Source: Burkholderia sp. OK233 (GTDB lineage Bacteria > Pseudomonadota > Gammaproteobacteria > Burkholderiales > Burkholderiaceae). Taken from it: DNA of 64,000 nt. The stretch spans positions 248,001 to 312,000 of the forward strand of contig NZ_OCSR01000001.1 in the NCBI RefSeq assembly GCF_900230185.1, read 5' to 3'. Below are positions 35,770 through 43,649 of the stretch, in pieces. The position numbers and the translations under genes were made by a program. Position 1 is the first letter of the stretch, and the number at the start of each line of letters is the position of its first letter. The notes beneath the pieces are model-generated. The model saw only the letters and a list, made by a program, of their open reading frames with translations. It searched no databases and was not told the origin of the DNA.

Positions 35770-37022
35770 GATCTGCTCCCCGGCCAGGGTGAGACCACGG
35801 CCGCAAGTCTGCGGAAATCCACCTTCGTGTAAATCATGGTGGTATTGATGCTGCGATGCCGAAGCACATCCGCGATGTCCTTGAGAGAAGCACCATTGCC
35901 CAGCATGCGACTGGCCACCGTGTGCCGCAGTAAATGAGTGCCCATCGACGTGCTTGGCCAACCACATCGGGCATAGGCCAGTCTGATCGCACTGCATACA
36001 ACAGCTGGGGTAACTGGCCGATCGAATGGCGCCCGATGTCGTACGAACAGCGCGCGGCTAGCGGTTTGGGGTCGACCGAAGCGCTCGTAATCGATGAGCG
36101 CGCGCCCTGTTAGTGCGGGCAGCGGTAAAAGATCGACACGCTTGCATTTGGCTGCCCTGATGCGCAACGTTCCCTCATGCCAATCCACGTCTGCGAGTTG
36201 CAGCGCAGCCACCTCTCCTACGCGCAACCCCAGATCTACCAGTAAACGCGCCATGGCGTAATCTCGCCGGCCTGACGCCGTTTGTGTGTCGAAAGCATTC
36301 AGGAATTGTGCGAGTTGGACCTGCGTCAGCAATTTGGGCACGCGAGCCATTGACCATACCGCCACCTTTGGTACAGCAGCCATCAATGCCTCGATATCGT
36401 CGCCGCTAAACTGACGGAAGCGTAGATAAACGCGTACGCTGCTTGCGATGGCACCGGCGCTCGATGGAGCGTGGCCCGTACTCCGCTCGACGACGAAATG
36501 CAGCACGTCAGCCGGTTTGATTCGACACATGTCAATGCGGCGACTACCGAATTGATAGACCAGGAAGTCGTGCACGCAGTCGCGGTGGTTGCGGCGGGTG
36601 CTCGCGGCAAGACCACGGATCTCGTCAAGATAAACGTCAAGGCGGTTTAACTCGTCGACGATGGTGCCAGGCAACCGAAGCGGCGGTGGTCGGATACGAC
36701 CATCCGCGCGAAGCACCTTAAGCAAATGTTTGAGCGCTGCCCGCGTGAAATTTAATGCGCACTTCCTTCGCCCGGGACAGTCGCAGCTCGGCAGGTGCAC
36801 GGAGATGAATTGACGTACCAGATTCTCATCGATCTGATCGAGCCTGATGCGCTTGCTGCTGAGCCAGCGCGAAAAATGTGCGACGCTGGCAAGATAATGT
36901 CCGATGGTGTGAAGGGCGTAGCCGTGACTTTGCAGGTAGCCGACATACGCCGGACGGCTCGCTGCAAGCACACTATCGTCGAGTTGTCGCCACGATCGAA
37001 CTCCGACCTGATCCGCTTCCAT
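35766..37022 (-). CDS. ritA: RIT tyrosine recombinase, first gene (RitA-type)
   Basis: The ATG at 37022 has AGAGGAGAG just upstream; the product has 418 residues. The N-terminal part has a CDCPGRRKC cysteine pair region, seen in the long first recombinase of such trios. Catalytic motifs are LLVDLGLRVGEVAALQL (Arg), GTHLLRHTVASRML (His-x-x-Arg), LRHRSINTTMIYTKVD (His and nucleophile Tyr). It leads the three-gene transcript. Confidence 0.92.
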   Translation of the reverse strand: MEADQVGVRSWRQLDDSVLAASRPAYVGYLQSHGYALHTIGHYLASVAHFSRWLSSKRIRLDQIDENLVRQFISVHLPSCDCPGRRKCALNFTRAALKHLLKVLRADGRIRPPPLRLPGTIVDELNRLDVYLDEIRGLAASTRRNHRDCVHDFLVYQFGSRRIDMCRIKPADVLHFVVERSTGHAPSSAGAIASSVRVYLRFRQFSGDDIEALMAAVPKVAVWSMARVPKLLTQVQLAQFLNAFDTQTASGRRDYAMARLLVDLGLRVGEVAALQLADVDWHEGTLRIRAAKCKRVDLLPLPALTGRALIDYERFGRPQTASRALFVRHRAPFDRPVTPAVVCSAIRLAYARCGWPSTSMGTHLLRHTVASRMLGNGASLKDIADVLRHRSINTTMIYTKVDFRRLAAVVSPWPGSRS

Positions 37023-37153
37023 GGTAGCTCTCCTCTGAGGCAATGGAGTCCCTCAGCAAAGCACCATTTATTATGTTCAGCAAGAGCCCGTCCCCGTGCG
37101 CTGCAACAAAGCCAGCCCGGCACGTCCTACGCGACCGCTGACTCGTGCGTACC

Positions 37154-37184
37154 CTGCATAATTCCGTCACGTGGATAAGAGCGC
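37154..37184. repeat. RIT terminal inverted repeat, right
   Basis: Exact inverted complement of 33652-33682, ending GTGGATAAGAGCGC. It runs straight into the 32-bp palindrome starting at 37179, so the right end of the RIT element is more complex than the left. Confidence 0.9.
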
Positions 37185-37210
37185 CTATGGATTCGAATCC
37201 ATAGGCGCTC
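37179..37210. repeat. 32-bp perfect palindrome at the RIT right junction
   Basis: Perfectly self-complementary, centred on TTCGAA at 37195 (core CTATGGATTCGAATCCATAG flanked by GAGCGC and GCGCTC). The left RIT junction lacks the 20-bp core. It is likely the recombination or binding site of the recombinases, or a circle-junction remnant. It sits exactly between the RIT repeat and resumed tnpC sequence. Confidence 0.9.
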
Positions 37211-37653
37211 GATGACGTTGTTATCGATTGGCGCACGCCCGTCGTTCACGTAGCGGCTGAGGAACGTCCACTGATTGCGTGTATAGGAGATCGCTTTGCC
37301 CAGCAGGCTCTCAGGAAGAATCTGCGGTGCCAGCTCGTCAAGCCATTTCCTGAAGGACTCCAGCAGTGGCACGCTGTGTTGCTGACGCAGCCGGAAGGTG
37401 TAATCGACGCGCGTCTCGCCCTCGGGCAGATCTCCCTTTGCGAGTGTTTCGACCTGGTAGAGCGCCTTGAAGTATTCCAGTGCGTGTGCGGCACGCCCGC
37501 CTGGTTTCTTCATGCCCTTGAAGGCATCAACGAAGGTGCGTCGCGAGTGGGCGAGGCAGCTGAAGTGGGTCGGACCTTCGAGCGTGCGCCAGGCGGCGTA
37601 CCCATCGGTCATAAGCAGGCCCTTGTAGCCCGCGAGGAACGCTTGGGGATATT
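37205..37653 (-). pseudogene. tnpC: IS66-A tnpC, middle fragment
   Basis: Reads QYPQAFLAGYKGLLMTDGYA, THFSCLAHSRRTFVDAFKG, then YTRNQWTFLSRYVNDGRA and PIDNNVIER, the DDE core region of IS66 transposases. Upstream it is cut by IS66-B (junction 37654-37661) and downstream by the RIT element. The beginning joins in frame to the N-terminal part at 40299-41202 (FDYQPGRAQ followed by QYPQAF). Confidence 0.92.
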
Positions 37654-37661
37654 GCTGAGCA
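37654..37661. repeat. 8-bp target-site duplication of IS66-B (GCTGAGCA), left copy
   Basis: GCTGAGCA directly precedes the IS66-B terminus at 37662 and is repeated at 40299-40306. This is the standard 8-bp IS66 duplication within the older IS66-A tnpC. Confidence 0.92.
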
Positions 37662-37711
37662 GTATGCGGTCCTTTGTAGGCGTCTAGCATTTGGCCGCCT
37701 CAGTGGTGAAC

Positions 37712-37742
37712 ATGTGTCCACGTAAATTCAACGTGGACACAT
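37712..37742 (+). promoter_or_regulatory. stem-loop immediately before IS66-B tnpA
   Basis: ATGTGTCCACGT pairs perfectly with ACGTGGACACAT across a 7-base loop (12-bp arms); the tnpA ATG follows at once. IS66-A has a hairpin of unrelated sequence but the same geometry at 42108-42142. Such a stem would cover the ribosome binding region and may limit transposase translation. Confidence 0.65.
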
Positions 37743-38171
37743 ATGACTGATATCAACTCAGAGTTAAAAGCGCGACTGGTCGTCGGTCGCAAACAAGACG
37801 GTCGTTGCCGTTACGATCCGCAGGCTAAACGCGAACTGATCGAGGCCTGCCTGGTGCCGGGCGTATCAGTCGCACGCTTGGCGCTGGAACACGGGCTGAA
37901 CGCGAATTTGCTGCGTTCGTGGGTCAGCGCTTATAAAAGAAAGTGCGATGGCACCGCGATCGTACCGGCGTCGAGGACCGCGAAGCCGACGCCGGCTGCG
38001 TTCATACCCGTGATTGCCGGACAAGAGCGGCCGAAGGAGGCGGTGCCCCGGCTGCAAGTCCGATTGCCTAACGGAGTGAAGATCGAACTAAATGATGCCC
38101 GTGACGATCAGGTGCTGTCACTACTACAAGCGCTGAGTACATTGCCATGTTCCGATTCGACGAAGAGCTGA
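37743..38171 (+). CDS. tnpA: IS66 TnpA (helix-turn-helix accessory protein)
   Basis: 142 residues. RYDPQAKRELIEACLVPGVS, VARLALEHGLNANLLRSWVS is the IS3/IS66-type helix-turn-helix; the C-terminal VRLPNGVKIELN is conserved in IS66 TnpA proteins. tnpB starts 25 bp before its end. TnpA is needed with TnpB for IS66 transposition. Confidence 0.9.
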   Translation: MTDINSELKARLVVGRKQDGRCRYDPQAKRELIEACLVPGVSVARLALEHGLNANLLRSWVSAYKRKCDGTAIVPASRTAKPTPAAFIPVIAGQERPKEAVPRLQVRLPNGVKIELNDARDDQVLSLLQALSTLPCSDSTKS

Positions 38172-38497
38172 AGGTATTGCTTCATCGCGATGCGGTGGAC
38201 GGTCGCAAAGGGATCAACGGACTGGTCGCGCTAGTTGAGCAGGCCCTGGGGCTCGATCCCTTTGCCCCGACGGTCTATGCCTTTACCAATAAGCGCCGCG
38301 ATCGCGTTCGGTTGTTGCTCTGGGATCGCTCGGGTTTCTGGCTATTGATGAAACGGTTGGAGGCAGAGCGCTTCGCATGGCCCCGCGAGGCGGCGGTTCT
38401 TGAACTGACGGTTGAGCAGTTGCATTGGCTGCTCGACGGTATCAACCTGGCGGCCATGAAGAAGCATTCGGCACGGCACTACGCGCGCGCGAGTTAG
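38147..38497 (+). CDS. tnpB: IS66 TnpB (Orf2)
   Basis: 116 residues with the full IS66 Orf2 pattern: HRDAVDGRKGINGLVALVEQ, FAPTVYAFTNKRRDRVRLLL, WDRSGFWLLMKRLEAERF, LTVEQLHWLLDGINLAAM. It overlaps tnpA, and tnpC follows after 120 bp. Confidence 0.94.
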   Translation: MFRFDEELKVLLHRDAVDGRKGINGLVALVEQALGLDPFAPTVYAFTNKRRDRVRLLLWDRSGFWLLMKRLEAERFAWPREAAVLELTVEQLHWLLDGINLAAMKKHSARHYARAS

Positions 38498-38617
38498 CCA
38501 GCGCACGCGTCTGACGAACGCGTCTCGTGCATCGCCTGTTGCCGTCATGAGACGCCGGTTAGATAGTTACAAATTCCCGTAAACCTACGGGGACTCGCGA
38601 TTGGCTATTGTTACGCC

Positions 38618-40258
38618 ATGGCCCGCGACATTCACCAACCCCACTCGATCACCGCCGACGCACTCGCCGCGCTCATCGCTGAGCGTGATGCGGCTCTCGC
38701 GGCGCGCGACGCGATGCATGCCGATCGAGACGCGGTACTTGCCGAGCATGAATTGGTGCGCGGCGAGCTACGGGTAACCAAGGTCGAACGCGATCTGCTC
38801 AAGGAACAACTCAAAGCGTTTCAGCGACAGTTGTTCGGCGCCAAGAGCGAAGCACGCAGTGCCGAGCAGCGGGACCTGTTTCTGAACGAAGCCGAAGCGC
38901 TGGCGCCCACCACCGCGACTTTGCCGGCGCAAACTGACGAAGCTCAAACCGAGGTGGCGGGTCACAAACGCAAGAAGCCCGGTCGTAAGCCGCTCGATCC
39001 GGCGCTGCCGCGTGAAGTGATCCGCTACGAATTGCCGGAATCGGAACGTACCTGCCCGAACGATGGCACGACATTGGTCGAGATCGGCGTCGAAGTCAGC
39101 GAGCAGCTCGACATCATCCCCCAGCAAGTACGGGCGATTCGTCACGAGCGAGTGAAGTACGCGTGCTCGCAGTGCGACCAGGGCATCAAGGTTACGCCGG
39201 CGCGTTTGCGCATCATCCCGAAGGGCTTGTTCACCGAAGCGGCACTGGCTTGGTTCGTTGTGTCGAAGTTCATGGATGGGTTACCGCTGTACCGCATTGC
39301 AGCGCTGCTCAGACGCTTCGGCGGCGACATCTCGCGTAATACACTCGCGGCCAGTGTGGTGCGCTTGGGGGAAGCGGTGCAGCCCATCATTAATTTATTG
39401 CGAGATCACTTGCTCGACAGTGAGATCGTGTTTGGCGACGAGACCACCGTGCAGGTGCTCAAGGAACCCGGGCGAGCGGCGCAAACCAAGAGTTATATGT
39501 GGGCCCAAATGAACGGCAGCGGGCCGCCTGTTCGGCTGTTCGGATACGCGCCAGGGCGAGGCATGCGACATGGGGCAGACCTATGGACAGGCATGCGCCG
39601 TGGCGCCGTGCTGATGACCGACGGCTACGAGTCGTACAACGCGATCGCGCAAACCAATGGCCTCGTGCATTTAGCTTGTTGGGTTCACGCCAGGAGGTAT
39701 TTCGTGAAAGCCGAGGACGTGGTGCCCAAAGAAGCGCGGGGCGTCCATCAGCCTTCCACGCAGTTCATCCATCTCATCGGCAAACTCTACGCGGCAGAAT
39801 CGCACGCTCAGAAGAAGCCGGACTGGCGAGCACGCCTTCGTCGGCGCTACAGCGCTGCAGTGCTTAAGGAAATCAAGAAACTATTAGACCATCATCTTGA
39901 GACAACTGCACCGAGCGGCAAATTGGGCGAGGCCCTGAGATATCTCGCCGGGCAGTGGCCGAAACTGATTCGCTATGTCGAAAATGAGGCGTGGCCCATC
40001 GACAACAATCCCTGCGAAAATTCGATCAGGCCATTTGTAATCGGACGCCGCTCATGGTTATTTGCAGACTCGGTGGGCGGTGCCAAAGCGAGTGCGAACC
40101 TATACTCGCTCGTTCAAACGTGTGTCGCAAATCGTGTCGACGCTTATCGATATCTGGTCGACCTGTTCACGGCGCTGCCCTATGCCAAGACCGCCGACGA
40201 TTACGAGGCATTGTTGCCTTGGAACCTCGGCAAGCCTGAAAGGGACGTCTCGGCATAA
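38618..40258 (+). CDS. tnpC: IS66 transposase TnpC
   Basis: 546 residues. An N-terminal coiled coil (AERDAALAARDAMHADRDAV ... QRQLFGAKSE) is followed by a zinc-binding region (CPNDGTTL ... CSQCDQ). The DDE core includes DSEIVFGDETTVQVLKEPG, LMTDGYESYNAI and the C-terminal PIDNNPCENSIRPFVIGRRS with the catalytic Glu. It is intact, so element B may be active. Confidence 0.94.
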   Translation: MARDIHQPHSITADALAALIAERDAALAARDAMHADRDAVLAEHELVRGELRVTKVERDLLKEQLKAFQRQLFGAKSEARSAEQRDLFLNEAEALAPTTATLPAQTDEAQTEVAGHKRKKPGRKPLDPALPREVIRYELPESERTCPNDGTTLVEIGVEVSEQLDIIPQQVRAIRHERVKYACSQCDQGIKVTPARLRIIPKGLFTEAALAWFVVSKFMDGLPLYRIAALLRRFGGDISRNTLAASVVRLGEAVQPIINLLRDHLLDSEIVFGDETTVQVLKEPGRAAQTKSYMWAQMNGSGPPVRLFGYAPGRGMRHGADLWTGMRRGAVLMTDGYESYNAIAQTNGLVHLACWVHARRYFVKAEDVVPKEARGVHQPSTQFIHLIGKLYAAESHAQKKPDWRARLRRRYSAAVLKEIKKLLDHHLETTAPSGKLGEALRYLAGQWPKLIRYVENEAWPIDNNPCENSIRPFVIGRRSWLFADSVGGAKASANLYSLVQTCVANRVDAYRYLVDLFTALPYAKTADDYEALLPWNLGKPERDVSA

Positions 40259-40298
40259 TCTATTCCAGTCCGAGGAGTGTCCTTCGCGGACCGCTTAC

Positions 40299-41202
40299 GC
40301 TGAGCACGTCCCGGCTGGTAGTCGAACAGCACGACGGGTTCGCAGCAGTCTTCGGCGCTACGGTACACCCACATATACGACGTACTCTGGGCGGCTTTGC
40401 CCGGCTCCTTGAGCACCTGTACTGTGGTCTCGTCGCCGTGAATCAGCTGTTGCGACAGCAATGTCTTGCGCAGCGCCTCGTACAAACGGCTGTAATGCAA
40501 CTCGGCAGGCCGGATGATCCAGTTCGCCAGGGTAGCGCGTCCGACTTCGATGTCCGCGCGCGCCAGCGCATGGGCCATTCGGTATAACGGTGTTCCGTCA
40601 ACGTATTTGCCCGCGGTGACCGTGGCGATCATTGCCGCACTGGCATTGCTGCCCGGCAACGGCTGGGCCGGCATCGGTGCGGTGATCACCGGAGTGCGCT
40701 CGGCGTGGCGCTCGCAGTGGCGGCATGCGTATTTGAAGCGCACGTGCTGAAGCACCGACGCCTTGACTTCGATGTGCAACTGTTCGCTGAGCTCTTCACC
40801 CATGCGATGCAGCGCGTGCGCGCAGCACGGGCATACCTTCGCGCTCTCGGGCAGATCGTATTCGATGCGCTGACGCGGCAGATGCGCCGGCAACGGCTTT
40901 CGTCCCGGTTTAATTCTCGTGGATGCCGGCGGATCCGGCAGGCCCGTGTCGGGGAGCACGAACGCGTCGTCAGTGGCGCCGGCGTCCATGTCGTCGGGCT
41001 CGGAGCTGACGATCTGTTCGGCCTCGTCGAAGACGCGATCCTTGAGCTTCTCGCTGCTCGGGGCGAATCGCTTGCTTTGCGCGAGGCGAAACTGCTCTTC
41101 GAGCTGGGTAATCCGTTCGCCCAGTTGCCGGTTGCGTGTCTCGAGTTCACGGATATAGGCTTGGGCGGCTGGCGGCAACCGGGAGAAGTCGTCCTCGTTC
41201 AT
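40299..41202 (-). pseudogene. tnpC: IS66-A tnpC, N-terminal fragment
   Basis: From the ATG at 41202: MNEDDFSRLPPAAQAYIREL, coiled coil ERITQLEEQFRLAQSKRF, zinc region CPCCAHAL ... CRHCERH, and the first DDE Asp in QQLIHGDETTVQVLKEPG. It is cut after FDYQPGRAQ by IS66-B. With the two other fragments it adds up to 904+449+225=1578 bp, a perfect 526 codons. Confidence 0.93.
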
Positions 41203-41288
41203 GCCTCCACGATAACGAAGTGTCGCGCGCGATGGGTTTACGGTAATTTGTAACAGACCGGCCGATGCTGACAGGTGACGCGCAACGC

Positions 41289-41642
41289 TCAACTGGCGTG
41301 ATGGTACGACCGTACCGGGTGGCGGCGCACAGCATCAATGTCGATGCCATCCAGGAGCCAGTGCAACTGTTCGCTCGTCAGCTTGACTACGGTCTGCTGC
41401 CGTCGTGGCCATACGAAGTGGTCTTCTTCGAGGCGCCTCAACATCATCCAGAAACCGTTGCGATCGTAGAACAACAGTTTGACCCGGTTGCGTTTGCGGT
41501 TGTGGAAGGCGAAGACGGCGCGTGCAAACGGATCGAGTTGCATGGACTGCTCGACAAGCGTCACGAGACTATTGATGCCGGCCCGGAAGTCGATCGGTTC
41601 GCGATGCAGGAAGACCGTCAGGTCCGCTTCGAAGCGGAACAT
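41289..41642 (-). CDS. tnpB: IS66-A TnpB (Orf2)
   Basis: From the ATG at 41642, which overlaps the tnpA stop by one base, 117 residues: HREPIDFRAGINSLVTLVEQ, FARAVFAFHNRKRNRVKLLF, YDRNGFWMMLRRLEEDHF, LTSEQLHWLLDGIDIDAV. It is intact IS66 Orf2. Confidence 0.93.
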   Translation of the reverse strand: MFRFEADLTVFLHREPIDFRAGINSLVTLVEQSMQLDPFARAVFAFHNRKRNRVKLLFYDRNGFWMMLRRLEEDHFVWPRRQQTVVKLTSEQLHWLLDGIDIDAVRRHPVRSYHHAS

Positions 41643-42106
41643 CAACGCGCTCCCAATGCGGCAACCATCGCATTGACGATTGCCACGTCCTCTGCTGAAC
41701 ATTCGAGCTCGAGCTTCACGCCGTTGGGCAGGTGAGCCGGCAGCCGTGCCAGTCGTGTTGAGCGTGGCGAAACGCGGGATGATTCTGCTCTGGTGGCGTG
41801 GTGCGACGCGGGCGCAGACGCCATGACCGCTGTCGGCTCGTCGATCGCTACGACCGGAACAAACGCTGACGGTGCGACCGGCTCGTTGTACCCGATCGGC
41901 GGCCGGGCGCGTTCACACGCCTGAACCCATTTATGCAACTGGTTGGCATTAACGCCCGCCTTCAGGGCGAGGCCCGATAGCGAAGCGCCTGGCCGCAGAC
42001 AGGCTTCGACGAGTCGTCGTTTGTCCGTTGGATCGAAGCTTCGCTTGCCGCCGACACCAACACGCGTCACGCGTAGGGGCAAAAAGCTGAGGTCATCTTC
42101 TGTCAT
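41642..42106 (-). CDS. tnpA: IS66-A TnpA (helix-turn-helix accessory protein)
   Basis: I start at the ATG at 42106, just after the stem-loop; 154 residues. KRSFDPTDKRRLVEACLRPG, ASLSGLALKAGVNANQLHKW is the helix-turn-helix, and LPAHLPNGVKLELECSAEDV the conserved C-terminal region. Confidence 0.88.
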   Translation of the reverse strand: MTEDDLSFLPLRVTRVGVGGKRSFDPTDKRRLVEACLRPGASLSGLALKAGVNANQLHKWVQACERARPPIGYNEPVAPSAFVPVVAIDEPTAVMASAPASHHATRAESSRVSPRSTRLARLPAHLPNGVKLELECSAEDVAIVNAMVAALGAR

Positions 42107-42107
42107 G

Positions 42108-42142
42108 GATTGCGTCCGCAAAGTGAAGTTGCGGACGCAATC
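42108..42142 (-). promoter_or_regulatory. stem-loop immediately before IS66-A tnpA
   Basis: GATTGCGTCCGCAA pairs perfectly with TTGCGGACGCAATC across a 7-base loop (14-bp arms), ending one base before the tnpA ATG. It has the same geometry as the hairpin of element B but unrelated sequence, implying a conserved role. Confidence 0.65.
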
Positions 42143-42191
42143 GTGAGCCTTCTCAACAACGCAAGCTAGGTGTGCGAAATTGCGCGCTTAC

Positions 42192-42199
42192 GCTTCTTC
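42192..42199. repeat. 8-bp target-site duplication, right copy (GCTTCTTC)
   Basis: Partner of 33331-33338; directly follows the GCGCTTAC terminus of IS66-A. Confidence 0.9.
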
Positions 42200-43029
42200 T
42201 CCGTGCGCAGCTTCGGCGGTCGCATCCTGTGGTCCAAGCCGAGCTTCCCGACGAGGGTCCTGACATGCCCGGCGGAGTGGTAGATCCCGAATTTCTCCTT
42301 GATCAGCTTTTGAACATCGCCGTTTCTCCAGAGTTCGGTTTCATACCCGTGGGCCATGGGGCTGCCCTCCAATGTCGCCCGTAACCACTTAAGGGCTTCG
42401 GGGCCAAGTGTGGCACTACGCCCGGATGCCTTGAGCTGCTCAACAGCCTCAACGCCATCAGCAACTACCATTGATCTGTATTTTGTAATGGTGCGAACGC
42501 TGATATTGAGCGCTTTCGAGACGTGCTCGACACTGTCCCCATCCAGCAACATTTTCGCAGCAATCTTCCGGCGCGCGGCATAGACGTCGCTCTGTGGTTT
42601 ATGAGCGGTAGCAGACGACGCCTTTTCTGAAGTTGAATAGGTGAGTCGATAGGCGAGGCCGTAACCCCGAACGAGGTAGCCAACATGCGAAGGTGAAAAC
42701 TGGACACCGAAACGCCGAAAGATCAGTTCGCGCAGTTGGCTTATGGTCCAGGTCGGCCCCGGATAGCCGTGAAGCTCCGGCGAGTGCTTGATTGCGCTAA
42801 CGAGCCAGCTTTGCGACGCATCATCCAGTCGCGAGGGCCCCCCGTGGATACGAAGGCGTGCAACAGCATCAGCTCCGCTCCGTTCAACCAGGTCCTTGTA
42901 CTTGCTCACGGTCGGAAGACTCAGTCGAGCCTTCCTAGACACTTCGCTTATACCCTCACCATTCAACAGAAGCCTGGCGGCAAGAGCCCTACGTTGTGCG
43001 AGAGGGATATCGTCTTTCTGTTTGCCCAT
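42192..43029 (-). pseudogene. proximal (5') part of a tandem paired-type winged-helix protein, disrupted by IS66-A
   Basis: From the ATG at 43029: a first module with helix-turn-helix (AARLLLNGEGISEVSRKARL, SLPTVSKYKDLVERSG) and winged half (SQSWLVSAIKHSPELHGYPG, TWTISQLRELIFRRFGV). A second module repeats the pattern (AAKMLLDGDSVEHVSKALNI; ALKWLRATLEGSPMAHGYET). These are the DNA-binding units found at the N-terminus of IS630-type transposases, but no DDE domain follows. In the present state translation would run 9 codons into the IS66 terminus. The intact gene (with 33119-33330) would encode 349 residues. Function is unknown; a sequence-specific DNA-binding protein is likely. Confidence 0.85.
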
Positions 43030-43406
43030 CGTCGTTGCACGCAAGTGAATGGTTGTTATGTCGTATTGTGGTCTCCGTATTTATACACGATTCAGTACAA
43101 ATTTCACGCCGACGCGACTCGAAAGCCATACTGTTAGATACGCGATCGAAAGCTTTTAGAAAGCACGGCATTGGGCCAACTGCGGCAAAACCACCTCATC
43201 GCCGGATTTTGTCGAATGGCTGTTTGCCGAGCGCTTTTCGGTTGTTCGATGTATTTAGGCGGGCCCCTGTTCGTGGCCGGCCTGTGCCTGTTGGCGAGCG
43301 GCGAGACGCGACCGCCGACGCCGTGATCATGGCAGGCAACGAAATTAGACTCGTCCGCGGATTACACTTCGGTCGATGAATTGTTCGAATATTTTGCGAG
43401 GGCAAG
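43030..43406. other. leader of the winged-helix gene and intergenic stretch
   Basis: 377 bp without a supported gene. The 120 bp next to the winged-helix gene are AT-rich (tttatacacgattcagtac), suggesting its promoter. The other end carries a GAGGG ribosome binding site for the gene at 43407. Confidence 0.35.
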
Positions 43407-43649
43407 ATGACATCAAACTTCGAGCCAACGGTCATGCCAGGCGGGGAGTCGGCCGGACTATTCGATTCCGCTTGCAATCGGCTTCGTGAGATAACGAAGG
43501 CGCGCTGCGTAGCCGTGATAGTGATCGACGGCGAGTCGGGATCGGGCTATTCAGTGGTGGGCCCACTCGAGGCGCAGGTTCTCTTGCCGGATATCTTGCA
43601 GAAGATGGCAGATACCTTGCGCGGACAGCTCTCGAAAAATCTGCAGTAA
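43407..43649 (+). CDS. small hypothetical protein (80 aa)
   Basis: GCGAGGG lies just before the ATG. The 80 residues (FDSACNRLREITKARCVAVI, VIDGESGSGYSVVGPLEAQV, LLPDILQKMADTLRGQL) suggest one helix, a beta-hairpin and a second helix, a compact alpha+beta domain. The family is not recognised. It lies alone between the winged-helix gene and a gene-poor stretch. Confidence 0.6.
   Translation: MTSNFEPTVMPGGESAGLFDSACNRLREITKARCVAVIVIDGESGSGYSVVGPLEAQVLLPDILQKMADTLRGQLSKNLQ

Larger units (their letters stand above)
33652..37204 (-). mobile_element. RIT element (recombinase-in-trio) inserted in IS66-A tnpC
   Basis: About 3.55 kb holding three overlapping tyrosine recombinase genes in one direction, the defining feature of RIT elements. 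It is bounded by 31-bp perfect inverted repeats (33652-33682 and 37154-37184). The right end carries an extra 20-bp palindrome before the target resumes. GCGCTC occurs at both junctions (33652-33657 and 37205-37210), acting as a 6-bp duplication or a shared recombination core. Removal restores the tnpC frame exactly (GAGCGC followed by GACATCCGG). Confidence 0.9.
37662..40298 (+). mobile_element. IS66-family element B, inserted in IS66-A
   Basis: 2637 bp, beginning GTATGCGGTCCTTTGTAGG and ending (other strand) GTAAGCGGTCCGCGAAGGAC, imperfect inverted repeats, flanked by GCTGAGCA on both sides. It carries a complete tnpA-tnpB-tnpC set reading rightward, opposite to element A. Its proteins differ clearly from those of A, so this is insertion of a different IS66 member rather than a duplication. 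Confidence 0.94.
33339..42191 (-). mobile_element. IS66-family element A, split by a RIT element and a second IS66 element
   Basis: Termini are GTAAGCGCTCAATCTGGCAC at 33339 and, on the other strand, GTAAGCGCGCAATTTCGCAC from 42191, imperfect inverted repeats of the IS66 type, flanked by GCTTCTTC. The genes tnpA (42106), tnpB (41642) and tnpC (41202) read leftward. Removing the RIT element (3553 bp) and element B with one duplication (2645 bp) leaves 2655 bp, a normal IS66 length, with an uninterrupted 526-codon tnpC. Element A sits in the tandem winged-helix gene. Confidence 0.92.
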
